Part shown: positions 36,362 through 51,041 of the stretch, in pieces
Layout of the letters: the number at the start of each line of letters is the position of its first letter
Position numbering within the stretch: position 1 is the stretch's first letter
Assembly: GCA_963942565.1 (NCBI GenBank)
Contig: OZ012685.1
Coordinates: 61,779 to 125,778, forward strand
DNA length: 64,000 nt
From: Maea johnstoni
Taxonomy: Eukaryota > Annelida > Polychaeta > Spionida > Magelonidae
Direction: 5' to 3'
Notes under the pieces: generated by a model
What the model was told of the DNA's origin: nothing
What the model saw: only the letters and a program-made list of their open reading frames with translations
The model's database searches: none
Translations under genes and position numbers: made by a program

Positions 36362-38574
36362 ATAAAGACTGAAGAAAATTTTCCTCTCAACAGTCTATCT
36401 ACTGGGTGTGGCAAGGAAAGATTGCAGAACTCAGTGAAACTATGTTAGAGGGGGCCAACACCCTACGCACTATGGCTAAAACAAGAGACTCCACAAACAA
36501 TTCTCGACAAACAGTGGAACATGCCATATATCCCCACTGTTTCCTAGCATTCTCATTGGCTGCGAGGCCTTGGCCATGGTAAAAAACATACTTAGACCTT
36601 AAAATATACATACTGCCCACACTCATTATAAATTACAGTAAACAGAACCAGAACATCTTGTACCACGGTTGCCTGTCTTCCGCCAATCACAGGCCTTAAA
36701 AAGTGCACAATATTTGACATAACCCACACTTTTCAGGCTTAATTTCCTAAGCTGGTTAAAGCACAAAGGTGTTACCCAAGTGTCGTGCTTAAAGCCTTAA
36801 TGGATTAAGAAGTGCAAAACAAAGGTAGGGGAGATTTGTTCATGTGACTTACCTATAGGTACCCTCCCCATATAGGTCCTGTAGTTTCACATGCATACAT
36901 AAATTCATTCATGCATCAAGAGAAAATATTCTTCACAACAGATGTATAACTGAACAATAATTCATCCATAAACGTAGATATTCTAGGCACATAAACTTAA
37001 CATATGCATCCACGTACAATTCTTATCAGAACTTAACCCATTCATGCATGAATATTCAGACCTCTTTCATAAGTGTCATCTGGATCTATGATACGTTTTT
37101 AAATAACAATTGTATTGTAATAAAGCTACATTTTGTTAGATATTTGTATTCAATTTCAATGTTACGTTTTGTTCCATACTTTATTCATTTGTAGTTCATT
37201 ATCATTATTCATATCGATGTATTTGCTATTTTGCACCCTCCGGGCATAGTCAATAGACTACATTACAAACAATGAAATTAATCATAAATTCACAATAACA
37301 TTTGAAGTAGTGTTGGAAGTTTTGTTGTGACCATCCATTTGTAAAAAAGATAAACTAAATTACTTTATCATTTAAGGCACTACAGGCATGAAATTGTTAA
37401 TGACTTCAAGCCTCAAGGCTGAACCTTTTCTTGTCTTTGAAAGTCACAATTTTGTTGACACAAGGGGCATTTATTTCTTAAGGTATCAGGAGCAGATTCC
37501 CTATCTTTTCTTTTTTTCGTTTGGGGTAGGGGGGTCAGATTCTGTTGTCAGAGATACCTTTTCTGATTTGATTATGGTGGTGGATAGGGGGAGCTGACTT
37601 AGTGTGTTGGTGTTAAAAAGTGGCACTAACCTTCTGATCATAATATCCAGGCAATATATAAAACAGTTGGGGTCAGTTTTTGACATTTTAAGAACGGTTG
37701 GTGTCCTTAAATATAATCCCAGGTATCTTATAGGCTAATATCTAGTTGAATACTTGGATGCTCAAAAGGGTTTTCAGAATGCCTGGATTCTCTGATTCTC
37801 CCATTTTCAAAAATGGAAAGGTTGCTGAGTTGAGATTTGCTGCAACTCAATAGCAGTAACTGGATTGGGGGAACACTGTATGTTGATGAATAAGCCATCC
37901 ATCCTTTCAGTTGAATGAAATGCAGTATGGACACTGAAAGCATTGACCACTAGGTAATCCCAGACTTTTGTAATGGTTAAACCTTGTTGAAAACTAGTTG
38001 TGGACATCACAACAATGTCAGACTCCAAACAGTTGGATAACATCGTGTATCCGCAAAATTGTGTGACAACAAGGTACAGAGACAAAAAAGAGAAAGATGC
38101 GGTGTGTTCAAAGACAATACATGTCAGACTTGGAGCCATTAGCAGCTTTACTCCTTAATGAAAGAACTATGGCTCATGTTTCCCCTAAACAGAAAACTGC
38201 GGCTGAGAACAGCCCAGTATTACCCAGCACTTCACACATAATAAGTCGTGACTAGAACTACATATTCACCACATTATCTCTTTCAAACCCACTTTCCATT
38301 TCCTACAAATAACTATCAAGTATCACCCAATCGAAATTGGACCAGGCAGATCTTGCTTGTTAATACTCAAATTGATCTTCAATACTTTCTATTTTATCTT
38401 CTAAAATACACAATGTTGGGGTATGACAATGTGCAAATAGTATTTTAACTGCGAAAACCATTCCAAGCGGGCTCGATCCATCGGTCGCCGCCATCTTGGA
38501 TCTCCATTGTTGCATGGTACTGGCCTTTATAATTGCCATGGTAACAGCAACAAAGAATAGCTATTGGGTTTCTA
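36362..38574. other. Unique region, no gene recognised
   Basis: Open frames at 36399-36626, 37501-37686, 37728-37943 and 37807-38139 (minus) and 37388-37597 and 38248-38448 (plus) were read and none has a recognisable domain. The 110-residue frame at 37807-38139 is the longest and remains unexplained. No element ends were seen. Confidence 0.45.
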
Positions 38575-38840
38575 ACAATAACAGTTGAGGGCCTGCTCTG
38601 ACGGCCGTGTGGTCTAAGGCGCCGCCACTGACCGTACGCTGTCTCTCACCACTGTCTGGGTTCGAATCCCGGTCTGGGCATGTGAGAAAGTTGCCAGTGA
38701 CTTGGGGCTAGGCGGTGGTTTTCGCCGGGTACTCCGGTTTCCTCCACTACTTACAACTGGCTAGTCACGAATTAGCCACAATTGGCATAAATGTGACGAA
38801 AAACAAAATTCAAATTCAAAAATTCATACAATAACAGTTG
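38575..38840 (+). mobile_element. tRNA-Leu-derived SINE with 13-bp target duplication
   Basis: The body is 38588-38827, flanked by perfect direct copies of ACAATAACAGTTG (38575-38587, 38828-38840). The head resembles tRNA-Leu: an A box in GTGTGGTCTAAGGCG and a B box GGTTCGAATCC. The middle domain reads GTTGCCAGTGACTTGGGGCT and GGGTACTCCGGTTTCCTCC, and the tail ends in A-rich ATTCAAATTCAAAA. The perfect target duplication indicates a fairly recent insertion. The same family appears, more diverged, at 41636 and near 57620. Confidence 0.92.
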
Positions 38841-41055
38841 TGAAAACAATTGTTAAAATTCCAATATAGTACAGTAAAGATGACGAATTGTCCAATTAGC
38901 TGCTACAATCAGACAATCTGATGATAAACTTATATACACGAATGTGTCATTATGTACCTATTGTATATTTGTGGGAGAGGGAATTAATGGTGTGTATTAT
39001 TCACTCGTATGCTCAGCACAAAAACTCATTTCCGTTGTAAGCTTGGATGTGAAAGTTGGCCACCACTATGTCAACACAGAATCATTGGCATTAGACCTCT
39101 GGCAACAAAAGAGCCATGGATGTCCTATACCTGATACTCACAGGGGAAAGCCTGTCTGCCTGGCAAGGACAGTATATGAGTGAATTTGGATTCTGTACGA
39201 GTATGCCAGCGATACTCTCAAGGTGTTAATAGTCAACAGCTAATATATAACAAATTTAGTGTTTAAACATTTAACATTCATTCATAAGTAATGTGTTGTC
39301 ATGGTACCGTCATCCGAGTGAAATATGACAAATGAATACCAGGCAGTATTTCTAATGGCAGATTATGTCCTAATGTTTTCTAGGTTCCACACAAACTGCT
39401 CCGTTATTTAAATAAACTTATCATTTGAATACAAATCAGAGCAGGTTCTTCGGAACTAAGATATATTAGACTATTTAGACAAACTGAAGCTCAGAATTTA
39501 ATATAAGTGTTGATAGTTGCACAACCAACTGTTCACTTTATGTACACTCCGCTAGCAACCTCCATGTACTGTACACTTACTACCCGAGCACAGTGCGCAT
39601 ACTATGTTATCAAAACTGAACTCCACTTGATCAGTCATTTAGTACTGTTTAAAGCAACAGATTGAGATATTCTAGTATCAAAAATTCTCATGCATATACT
39701 TTAGTTATCAAGAACACAAACCCCAGTATGAAAGTAGTACTAAGTTCATTATTTTCGTTATGGAGCACTCTTCAACATGTCTAGCATATATAAAACCATC
39801 CTAAAAATACATAACAATGAAGTGGGATCGTTAGATTAACGTTAAGGCTACGATTTTCAATGCTATTGCAAGTGTCAGGCCTTTTATAATATGGAAAAGA
39901 CCTGTGCTGACCTAATGAATTTGTTGGCTATTGTCAAGCTTTCTACCTCTCATCTCAATATAAGGGTGACCCCCTGCAACAGTATCAGATGTATGCGTGA
40001 GGTCTAGAGGGTATTTCCATGGACAAGGACACATCATTCACCTTTCAATGACTCATATGGACCTATCTGTGGAAGGTTTGTTACTTTGCGAGTGGCCACA
40101 GTATCTACATTTGCGCTATCACTATTCTGAGATGGACAGTCAGGTCAAAGCACCTGCTAAAGATACTCTTCTACGAAAATTACTATAATGATATCTAAAA
40201 CTATATTCTAGAATTTAGAACATTTAGTGATGTTAGCTAGCGTTGGATTCAAAGTAACTTATAGTTGTCATAACGGAATGATGAGATTATGTAATCTTTG
40301 TCAGTTAGATGACTTGGAATTTGGCTTGTGATTTTTAATGGGTCCCTTTCACTAAATTGAACCAAAATCATGCTAGTACGCTTACATAAGTAAGCTTATC
40401 ATTTTCCACACTTTAAAACAAATCATTACTAGGTTGCCTAGTAGCCATAGGTTACATAGAGAGCTATCAAAGATGTTCCTACTTATATATTGGAAGGTAA
40501 TGAGAAAAGACTTTTACGATTACCCTAAAAATTACTAGAACTTTGAATTACTAACACTTATGGGTTAAGAAGTATTTAAAGTAGCATATGTTAGCATTTG
40601 AAGATACTACATCACAGGAAATTACTCTGGTGAACTCATTTATCTCATAGGCTTGACACTCATATATTAAGTCCATACTTGTCTTTAATTCTCAAGGAGA
40701 TGGTCTTTATTGCATCTATAAGTACATGTGCATCATCGTGTTTTATTTTAAACAAAGGTGATCACATAATACTCGAATCATTATCAGGTTGAATACAATA
40801 AAAAGGCAATATAAATGCTGATAGTTGTGTAGTAAAATAATTCAATATACATTTTTAAGGTGGCTCAAGGAATCATACACTGCATTCCACCTCTCATCAA
40901 AGTGAGGCATGGTCTAAATATGGGAAATATGACAGTAGTTTCCATTCATACACATGTTTTGCTCGCATACTCAGCGTGATATGCAAATTCAATCGCATAC
41001 TGGCCTTTCCAGCCTTTCCCCCTGTGACTGCACATAGGTTAGCGGCAAGCACTGC

Positions 41056-41057
<2 letters not shown>
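38841..41057. other. Unique AT-rich region
   Basis: Short open frames at 38944-39183 and 39997-40188 (plus) show no domain. No gene, RNA gene or element was recognised. Confidence 0.5.

Positions 41058-41104
<47 letters not shown>
41058..41104. repeat. (GA)n microsatellite
   Basis: About 23 GA steps; purine-only on the plus strand. Confidence 0.97.
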
Positions 41105-41106
<2 letters not shown>

Positions 41107-41635
41107 TTAGTGCGTGCTCGGCTCATCCAGGCCCTGTTCTCAGAATTAGGTTTTGGACATGACGCAGCAATTACTAGTCGGAGAGGTCGCTGTTTCATTA
41201 ATTCCGCCCCAGTGCTGTCGCTTGATTGTTTCGTGAAAATGAGGGTTATCGAATTGCCGTGAGGACGATTGCCTAGAGTTGAGTAGGGCGCCGCATGGTG
41301 ATGCAGTAGGAAGGTTACCTATGATAAGATATAGATGTAAGTGGACGTGGCGACATCCGCGCCTCCTCCTCAGGTCGTGCCTCCTCGTGCGCCCAGCGGG
41401 GGAGACGTCAGCGCGGCTGGAAACATGCAATCAGACGTCTAGTTGAGTGCACAAAGGTGGTTCGTGTTCCCTGCTACTCGTCCCGCTGGTGCCTGACTCG
41501 GCTGATAACACGCGAGCTAACTCCTTGCCATGGCCAAGCATCTATTTGAAGGACGTTTTCGTTCCCACTACCACTTTGAGTGAGTTATATCTCACAATTG
41601 GGCAGCATCAGGTAGCTGCTCGATAAGAGGGAGGG
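41105..41635. other. Unique GC-richer spacer
   Basis: It has moderate GC and CpG content around 41330-41520. The minus-strand frame 41146-41430 is rich in Arg and His and has no recognised domain. It could be a gene-edge CpG patch, but nothing supports a call. Confidence 0.4.
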
Positions 41636-41835
41636 GGCTGCCTCGATAGTTGAGTGGTCTAAGGTACTATGCACCAATTGCCACAGGTTCTGGATTCGAA
41701 TCGGTCTCGGGAAACGATACGATTGTTGCCAGTGACTTGAGGTTAGTCGGTGGTTTTACCAAGTACTTCGTCTCACTCTGTTATCAAGAAGTGAAAAGTG
41801 ACGATTTATAGTTGATATGAGTGAAAAGTTATAAT
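41636..41835 (+). mobile_element. Diverged copy of the tRNA-Leu SINE
   Basis: The A box region GAGTGGTCTAAGG, B box GGATTCGAATCGG and middle domain GTTGCCAGTGACTTGAGGTT followed by CGGTGGTTTTACCAAGTACT align with the SINE at 38588. The tail is worn and no target duplication is visible, so it is older. Confidence 0.82.
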
Positions 41836-43350
41836 CCGTAACTCTATGGTCAGAAAGCCGCACCTCCCTAAAGAGTGGAGCATTGAGACTGGTGTGTTGG
41901 CGTGTGTATTGGGGGGGGGGGGGGGGGGGGGTGTTAGAGGAGGCTGTAATAGCTATCTGCCCAGGGAATGTATGTGCAGCACATGTCTGAGTTGCAACTC
42001 GTGCCCACCACTTAGCTGTCATTCACCTGGCTGGTACAGGTATGAGTAGCACTGAAGTTTGGGGATGTCTGAACCAATCACATTCCGTGACTGTCATCCA
42101 ACTGGGGTGGGGATATGTAAGTGAGCACCCCAATAGTAGCAAGACAACTCCTACACGTAACTAGGTCTGCGCGCTATGAGTAAACAGTCAGGCTAACTGC
42201 TTCTAATGCAATTGTGAAAATAGAGGTTCCTCAAGGACCATGTAGCGGAATGATATGTCGTACATAAGATAATATAACTTCAACAATTGGATTTTAATAC
42301 AATTCACGAATATTTGCATAGATTAAAAACAATTGCATAGTAATTAATAAGGCAATTAGTGTGATTGTCTAAAGTCCGCCAAGGCCTCTATAGAAGAACT
42401 TTTCCCAGGGCTGAGCACAGCTTGGTTCGGACAGCCTAGATCAGTCTGGCCACGTGTAATGCATATGACACCATACACCATACCTCAACTATAAGGAGAT
42501 GAAACTTAAATTTAGACCAAAATGCTTCATAATATGTATTAGTATCATCGCGAAAATAAAATAATCATAATATGGCGTGAGCATCAATCCACAGAGAGGT
42601 TCATCCCGTTCTGTCTAGAACTAGCAGCCAAATCATTTTTTCTTTAACACTACAGGACTCTCTCATCTATACGAACGCGTTTGGTGTCCATAGCCCCAGC
42701 ACAAGATGATTTGCTTAACCCCCCCCCCTCGTCTGTAGATACCATACGAAACTAGACCGTCAGACCCGATCATCCACGTGTTCATTCAACCCGTTTAGGC
42801 CACTACTGCTATAGACTGCATGATTATTTTAGCGATAATTCTTAGACAGAAGCATCATTTACAAAAGATATTTCATAAAGGATTGTTAATCAAACACTAT
42901 GGGGTCAAATGGGCCCAAATCGACCAGTGGCCCTGTATCTTTGGACTGCATGACCAAATCGTAATGGAATTTGGCCACCAAATAGCTTGCATGGATATAA
43001 AAAATTAAAAGTTATTGCCACCTAATAATACAGCAATGAAAGTTACTCCCCCTTATTATATTGGACATCGTACTCTAGTATAAATTTCCGGGAAAATCTT
43101 TTTTTTAATTTGAAATCATTTTTAATGTCAAAGCTCTCAAAGCTCATCCATAATGGACACAAGAGGTACAAGCAATGTATGCATTGTGATAAAGCCAAAG
43201 CAATGAAAAGTCATTTACATCATTCAATTGTTTGACATCGACACGTCAATAGAAAAGAAGTTGAATGATGTCATTGAGACAGTTGCATTAAAGACAAAGT
43301 ATATGAGTAGGAGTGTGGAATTTCTGCATGAAAGATATGGTTATGCAAAG
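41836..43350. other. Unique region with G and C homopolymers
   Basis: A G run of about 20 lies near 41911-41930 and a C run near 42720-42727. No gene is recognised. 42908-42926 is one arm of an inverted pair with 44987-45005. Confidence 0.5.
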
Positions 43351-45005
43351 TCATGATTCAGAATTAAGAAGTTCTTCATATGCTGGGTGCCAGTATTTTT
43401 CAATCAGATATAGGTCTCTCATAACTATTTTAACTTGTTTTAAGTGGAGATCGGCAGAACTATTCCTATTTGTGTAGATGATCATTTTCACTGTCATAAT
43501 GATAATATGAATCAATTTGTATTTTTATCTTAAGTTTCCCCAAGATAATCTCTTTTGTCTCTAATCTATAATTTACAAAGCCAATTCTTCTAATCCATTG
43601 TTCCGTGTTTTTCCATATTTTGACTGATTTTACACAATCATAAAAAAGATGTTGCACTGTCTCTTGTTGATTACAATAGGCCCAATTTTCAGTTTGTATG
43701 ACTTTCATCTTACATAATGCATATTTTGTGGCAACCCTGTAGTGGAGAAATCTGAATTGAATGAAACGCATATACATATTCACATTGGATTGATGATTGA
43801 TAGTAAAAGCCTTTTCAATTTCATCATGTGTGAATATTTGTCTTTTTTCCATTTGTTCATGATATTGGTCAATATGCTATCCTTGCCGCTATTAAGAGAT
43901 TTATACAACTCACTAACTCCCTTGGAATCCATATTAACGGTGCCATTAATAAAAGTATTTAGAGGAACAATTTCTCTTATTGTCTGGGTATTCAAAATTC
44001 CTTAATCTTTCAAAAATGTATGGATTTTGATCCTGATTGCACTGTATTCTAAAAAGAAATTCTGGATTCTAAAGAACTCAACAAGTTCATCTTGACTCAA
44101 CATTTCCATTTGATCATTAAGTATATCATTCAACAAATAGATTCCTTTAGACATCCAAGTTGGATATTCTAAATTACCCCAATCACTGTTGTTCCACAAT
44201 GGTAAGCTTCCCACATCCATAATATTATTAGGTCTAAAATGTTAAATGATATGCAACACTGACTCTAAGACACTTTTTCAAAATGGGTTCTCAACAGTAT
44301 CTTTTTTTTGCATACATGTCACCTCTATAAACACATCGATCGATACCATCCAATGTCAGGATTTGTATTCAAATACCAATACTAGAAAGAATTCTACGTA
44401 ACCAAGTTATTTTCACAGCTTGAGAAAATCTGTGTAAATTATGAAGTTTCATCCCTCCTCTTTTATTTCTGCTTTTATTTCTCCCTTCAAAACCTTGGTG
44501 TCTTGTTATTCCATAGGAAATCAGCAATACGGTTATCTATTGATTGCAAAAGTTGTTTACTAGGGCAGGGTAGAGCCAAGAGAAGGTGGGTTATCTTTGA
44601 CATGACTAGACTCTTTATTACCGCCACTTTACCATAAAGTGTTAATGATCTTGTTTTCCATGAAAATCTGTTCAGAAAAAGCAACTTCCTTTACAAAGAA
44701 ATTTCATTTTTGTACTTTTTGTACCGTTTTTGTTTGCAAATGTATTCTATAATGCCTTGCTCAAAATCGTATGAGAGCTGACTTTTTATTTTCACCCAAG
44801 TTTGAGGTGGCAATGTGATTGAGAGAGGGACCTGCTGAGAAAATGCTTACTAATGTCATTTCCAGGTCATCCAAGGACAATCAAGGTCATTTGTGTTTAT
44901 TTTTTTTTTGTATCCCCATTGGCTATCTTATGACCAAACCTTGTATGAAAATGAATCACAAAGATATGCCCATATATGCTCTGTAGTGGTCAATTTGGGC
45001 CCATT
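42908..45005. repeat. Inverted pair around the LINE fragment
   Basis: AATGGGCCCAAATCGACCA at 42908-42926 matches in inverse 44987-45005 at 18 of 19 positions, and TATCTTTG recurs a little further in on both sides. The arms may be worn ends of an older inverted-repeat element into which the LINE inserted. Confidence 0.4.
43351..44800 (-). mobile_element. 5'-truncated L1/Tx1-type LINE, 3' part of ORF2
   Basis: The minus-strand fragments read as the region after the RT core of L1/Tx1-like LINEs. WKTRSLTLYGKVAVIKSL (44487-44684) is the conserved thumb region, then PLWNNSDWGN with WMSKGIYLLNDIL (44002-44220), then a linker (43780-43995). The C-terminal segment is FIQFRFLHYRVATKYAL with a Cys/His knuckle C-x9-HLFYDC (43466-43852). 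The last frame can be followed, after a frameshift, to NSES-stop at 43351. Three or more frameshifts separate the parts, and endonuclease and RT catalytic regions are absent because of 5' truncation near 44800. It is a dead copy; target duplications were not found. Confidence 0.85.
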
Positions 45006-45308
45006 GGGCACCGTAGTGAAAACATAACACGTATCCACTGGCCGCTTAATTCCCAAGTTATTTGCAAGGTTCGCTAACATTCAGATAATAATAGCAATGA
45101 GTACTTCAGTTTGGAGTAGGTAAAGGTGATAGAGAAATTCCCCTCAATCACAAAGTGAATGAACTACAAGAGTGATGTACTGTGCCAAGAAGTATAAAGC
45201 CGCCACCTATATCAAAACTAAGTAATCAGAATTGACTTATATTAGCTATTGAAGGCAGTATTTATTGTTTAATATCCGAGGCACTTAACATTGGTGTATT
45301 GACACCGA
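44801..45308. other. Unique spacer
   Basis: AT-rich sequence between the LINE fragment and the next repeat; no gene was recognised. Confidence 0.5.
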
Positions 45309-45445
45309 TGGCCTCTTCAGACCAAGCCCTCCACATATAACCATGTGTTCAATGGCCTCTCGCTTGGCGGACCAAGCCCTCCACATATAACCATGTCTTC
45401 AATGGCCTCTCACTTGGCGAACCAAGCCCTCCACATTTAACCATG
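45309..45445. repeat. 50-bp tandem repeat, 2.7 copies
   Basis: The unit contains GACCAAGCCCTCCACATATA and CAATGGCCTCTCGCTTGGCG. Copies are near identical. It is the smallest array in the window and unrelated to its neighbours. Confidence 0.92.
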
Positions 45446-45584
45446 TCGATCGTTATACGACTAACTAGTTAGTTATATTAAAACATTGTAAATCCCCGAC
45501 TCCTTTAGAGGAGACGTGTACGTATTCATGAAACCACGCGAATGGACAAATTAATTCACAGACTGTGGTTATGTAAATATATAC

Positions 45585-47170
<1,586 letters not shown>

Positions 47171-47888
47171 TATGTATGGTATGCTCTGAATTAATGATCT
47201 GTTCTAACATCTTTTTCCTTGTCGTGTATTCCCTCTGATCTTCAATCATATCTACTCACCATAGGCTGCTGTCAGCAACAGCATCGTCTTCCATCTGAGA
47301 TAGATACATTCAATTCATAAAGATATGCAAGTTTCTGATCATTTCTTTGAAAAGCTGTAGAGAACCATTACGACTTGTGGAATCGCGTTGATGCGTGAAG
47401 GATACGCCCACGTATTTCAGCCCTTTGTCGAAGACAGAGTTCGGGGTGGTCAGTGAATACTGTAAAAAGGGTGCTGAGTGTTGTATAAGAATCAAATGAC
47501 ATGAATTGACTGTTTGCAATTCAGGGGTTTCGGAAATGTTTATCATGCATTGGTGTGGAGGGTATCTTCACCTATGCTACCGGGTTTGGAATCTCCTCAT
47601 AAATTGCTATAACTATGACATAAAGTTGGCATCTTCACATGGCAGTGGATGTGTTAAAGATAAGCCAACCTTGTGTTCGTTTATCCCCTGTGTTTGGAAT
47701 GCCGAGACGCTTACTGCCTACTAGCTCTGTGATGCTAAAACGCGTGTGCTGATCTCCAACCCAGCTGGGCCCAATTTTTAGATGCTTAGATGTATGAATT
47801 ATTGAAGCTAGTTCTCTATAACACTTTCACACGGGGAGGATTTTGACGATCCGAGTTGTGGCTGCCTTTTGCCCTTGTTTGGCGTATC
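47171..47888. other. Unique spacer between arrays
   Basis: Open frames at 47310-47546 (minus) and 47506-47724 (plus) have no recognisable domain. No gene is called. Confidence 0.45.
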
Positions 47889-50800
47889 TGTAATTCCGCA
47901 CTTCTGTAATTTTGGGACAATTGTTACCCTGTAATTTCGAACCCTACCATCAACCCTCTCTGTAATTCTGCTCCCAAGCCTCGACCCTCCCTGTAATTCC
48001 ACACCTTACCCTCGACCCTCCCTGTAATTCCGCTCCTACCCTCGACCCTCCCTGTAATTCCGCTCCCTGACCTCGACCCTCCCTGTAATTCCGCTCCCTA
48101 CCCTCGATCCTCTCTGTAATTCCACTCCCTACCCTCGACCCTCCCTGTAATTCCACTCTCAACCCTTGACCCCTCCTGTAATTCCACTCTCTACCCTCGA
48201 CCTTCCCTGTAATTCCATTCTCTTCCCTCGACCCTCCCTGTAATTCTGCTTCTACCCTCGACCCTCTCTGTAATTCCGGTTCCGCCCCTCAACCCTCCCT
48301 GTAATTCCGCTCCCTACCATTAACCCTCCGTGTAATTCCACTCTCTACCCTCGACCCTCTCTGTAATTCCGCTTCTGCCCCTCAACCCTCCCTGTAATTC
48401 CACCCCCTACCCTTGACCCTCCCTGTAATTCCACTCTTTACCCTCGACCCTCTCTGTAATATCACTCTCTTCCAACGACCTTCTCTGTATTTCCGCTTCT
48501 GCCCCTCAACCCTCCCTCTAATTCCGCTCTCTACCCTCGACCCTCCATGTAATTCCACTCTCTTCCCTTGACCTACCTGTAATTCTGCTCCTACCCTCGA
48601 CCCTCTCTGTAATTCCACTCTCAACCCTTGACCCTCCCAGTAATTCCACTCTCTTCCCCCGACCCTCCCTGTAATTCTACTCTCTTCCCTCGCTCCTCCC
48701 TGTAATTCTGCTCCTACCCTCGACCCTCCCTGCAATTCCACTCCCTTCCCCCGACCTTCCCTGTAATTCCACTCTCAACCCTTGACCCTCCCTGTAATTC
48801 GACTCTCTACCCTCGACCTTCCCTGTAATTCCATTCTCTTCCCTCAACCCTCCCTGTAATTCTGCTTCTACCCTCGACCCTCTCTGTAATTCTGCTCCGC
48901 CCCTCAACCCTCCCTGTTTTCCACCCTCTACCCTTTGCCCTCCCTGTAATTCCACTCTCTGTCCTCGACCCTCCCTGTAATTCCACTCTCTTCCCTCGAC
49001 CCTCCCTCTAATTCTGCTCCTACCCTCAACCCTCCCTGTATTTCCGCTCCCTACCATTAACCCTCCGTGTAATTCCACTCTCTACTCTCGACCCTCTCTG
49101 TAATTCCGCTTCCGCCCCTCAACCCTCCCTGTAATTCCACCCTCTACCCTTGACCCTCCCTGTAATTCCACTCTCTACCCTCAACTCTCCCTGTATTTCC
49201 GCTCCCTACCATTAACCCTCCCTGTAATTCCACCCCCTACCCTTGACCCTCCATGTAATTCCACTCTCTTCCCTCGACCCTCCCTGTAATTCTGCTCATA
49301 CCCTCGACCCTCTCTGTAATTCCACTCTCAACCCTTGACCCTCCCTGTAATTCCACTCTCTACCCTCGACCCTCCATGTCATTCTACTCACTACCCTCGA
49401 CCTTCCCTGTACTTCCATTCTCTTCCCTCGACCCTCCCTGTAATTCTGCATCTACCCTCGACCCTCTCTGTAATTCCGGTTCCGCCCCTCAACCCTCCCT
49501 GTAATTCCACCCTCTGCCCTTGACCCTCCCTGTAATTCCACTCTCCAACCTCGACCCTCCCTGTAATTCCACTCTCTTCCCTCGACCCTCCCTCTAATTC
49601 TGCTCCTACCCTCAACCCTCCCTGTAATTCCGCTCCCTACCATTAACCCTCCGTGTAATTCCACTATCTACTCTTGACCCTCTCTGTAATTCCGCTTCCG
49701 CCCCTCAACCCTCCCTGTAATTCCACCCTCTACCCTTGACCCTCCCTGTAATTCCACTCTCTACCCTCGACCCTCCATGTAATTCCACTCTCTTCCCTCG
49801 ACCTACCTGTAATTCTGCTCCTACCCTCGACCCTCTCTGTAATTCCACTCTGAACCCTTAACCCTCCCAGTAATTCCACTCTCTTCCCTCGACCCTCCAT
49901 GTAATTCTGCTCTTACCCTCAACCCTCCCTGTTTTCTACTCTCAACCCTTGACCCTCCCTGTAATTTCACTCTATTCCCTCGACCTTCCCTGTAATTCTA
50001 CTCTCTTCCCTCGCTCCTCCCTGTAATTCTGCTCCTACCCTCGACCCTCCCTGCAATTCCACTCCCTTCCACCGACCTTCCCTGTAATTCCACTCTCAAC
50101 CCTTGACCCTCCCTGTAATTCGACACTCTACCCTCGACCTTCCCTGTAATTCCATTCTCTTCCCTCAACCCTCCCTGTAATTCTGCTTCTACCCTCGACC
50201 CTCCCTGTAATTCTGCTTCTACCCTCGACCCGCCCTGTAATTCCACTCTCTTCCCTCGACCCTCCCTCTAATTCTGCTCCTACCCTCAACCCTCCCTGTA
50301 TTTCCGCTCCCTACCATTAACCCTCCGTGTAATTCCACCCTCTACCCTTGACCCTCCCTGTAATTCCACTCTCTACCCTCGACCCTCCATGTAATTCCAC
50401 TCTCTTCCCTCGACCCTCCCTGTAATTCTGCTCCTACCCTCGACCCTCTCTGTAATTCCACTCTCAAACCCTTGACCCTCCCTGTAATTCCACTCTCTAC
50501 CCTCGACCCTCCCTGTAATTCCACTCTCTCCCCTCGACCCTCCCTGTAATTCTGCTCCTACCCTTGACCCTCTCTGTAATTCCCTTCTGCCCCTCATCCC
50601 TCCCTGTAATTCCACCCTCTACCCTTGACCCTCCCAGTAATTCCACTCTCTTCCCTCGACCCTCCATGTAATTCCACACTCTTCCCTCGACCCCCCATGT
50701 AATTCTGCTCCTACCCTCGACCCTCCCTGTAATTCCACTCTCTTCCCTCGACCCCCCATGTAATTCCACTCCCTACCCTCGACCCTCCCTGTAATTCTAC

Positions 50801-51041
50801 TCCTACCCTCGACCCTTTCTGTAATTCTGCTTCCGCCCCTCAACCCTCCCCATAATTCCGCTCCCTACCCTCAACCCTCCATGTAATTCCACTCCCTGCC
50901 CTCGACCTTCCCTGTAATTCCGCTCCCTACCATTACCCCCCCCCCCCCCCCCCTGTAATCCTGCTGCCTACCATCAACCCTCCAGATAATTCCGATCGGT
51001 ACCTGTGACCCTCCTTGTAATTCCACCCTCTACCCTTGACC
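47889..51041. repeat. 31-bp pyrimidine-rich array, about 102 copies
   Basis: Units of 30-31 bp read TGTAATTCCACTCTCTACCC then TCGACCCTCCC. The plus strand is strongly pyrimidine-rich over 3.15 kb. Long-range duplication is visible: a block with CGCTCCTCCC at 48691 recurs at 50012 (offset 1321 bp). The rare CCTCTAATTC variant occurs at 49005, 49591 and 50265. A C run lies at about 50936-50953. Minus-strand Gly/Arg/Glu-rich frames are by-products. Confidence 0.96.

Noticed and set aside
37807-38139. 110-residue minus-strand frame as a transposase or host exon
   Set aside because: I could not match it to any family motif; no catalytic residues or splice sites stand out.
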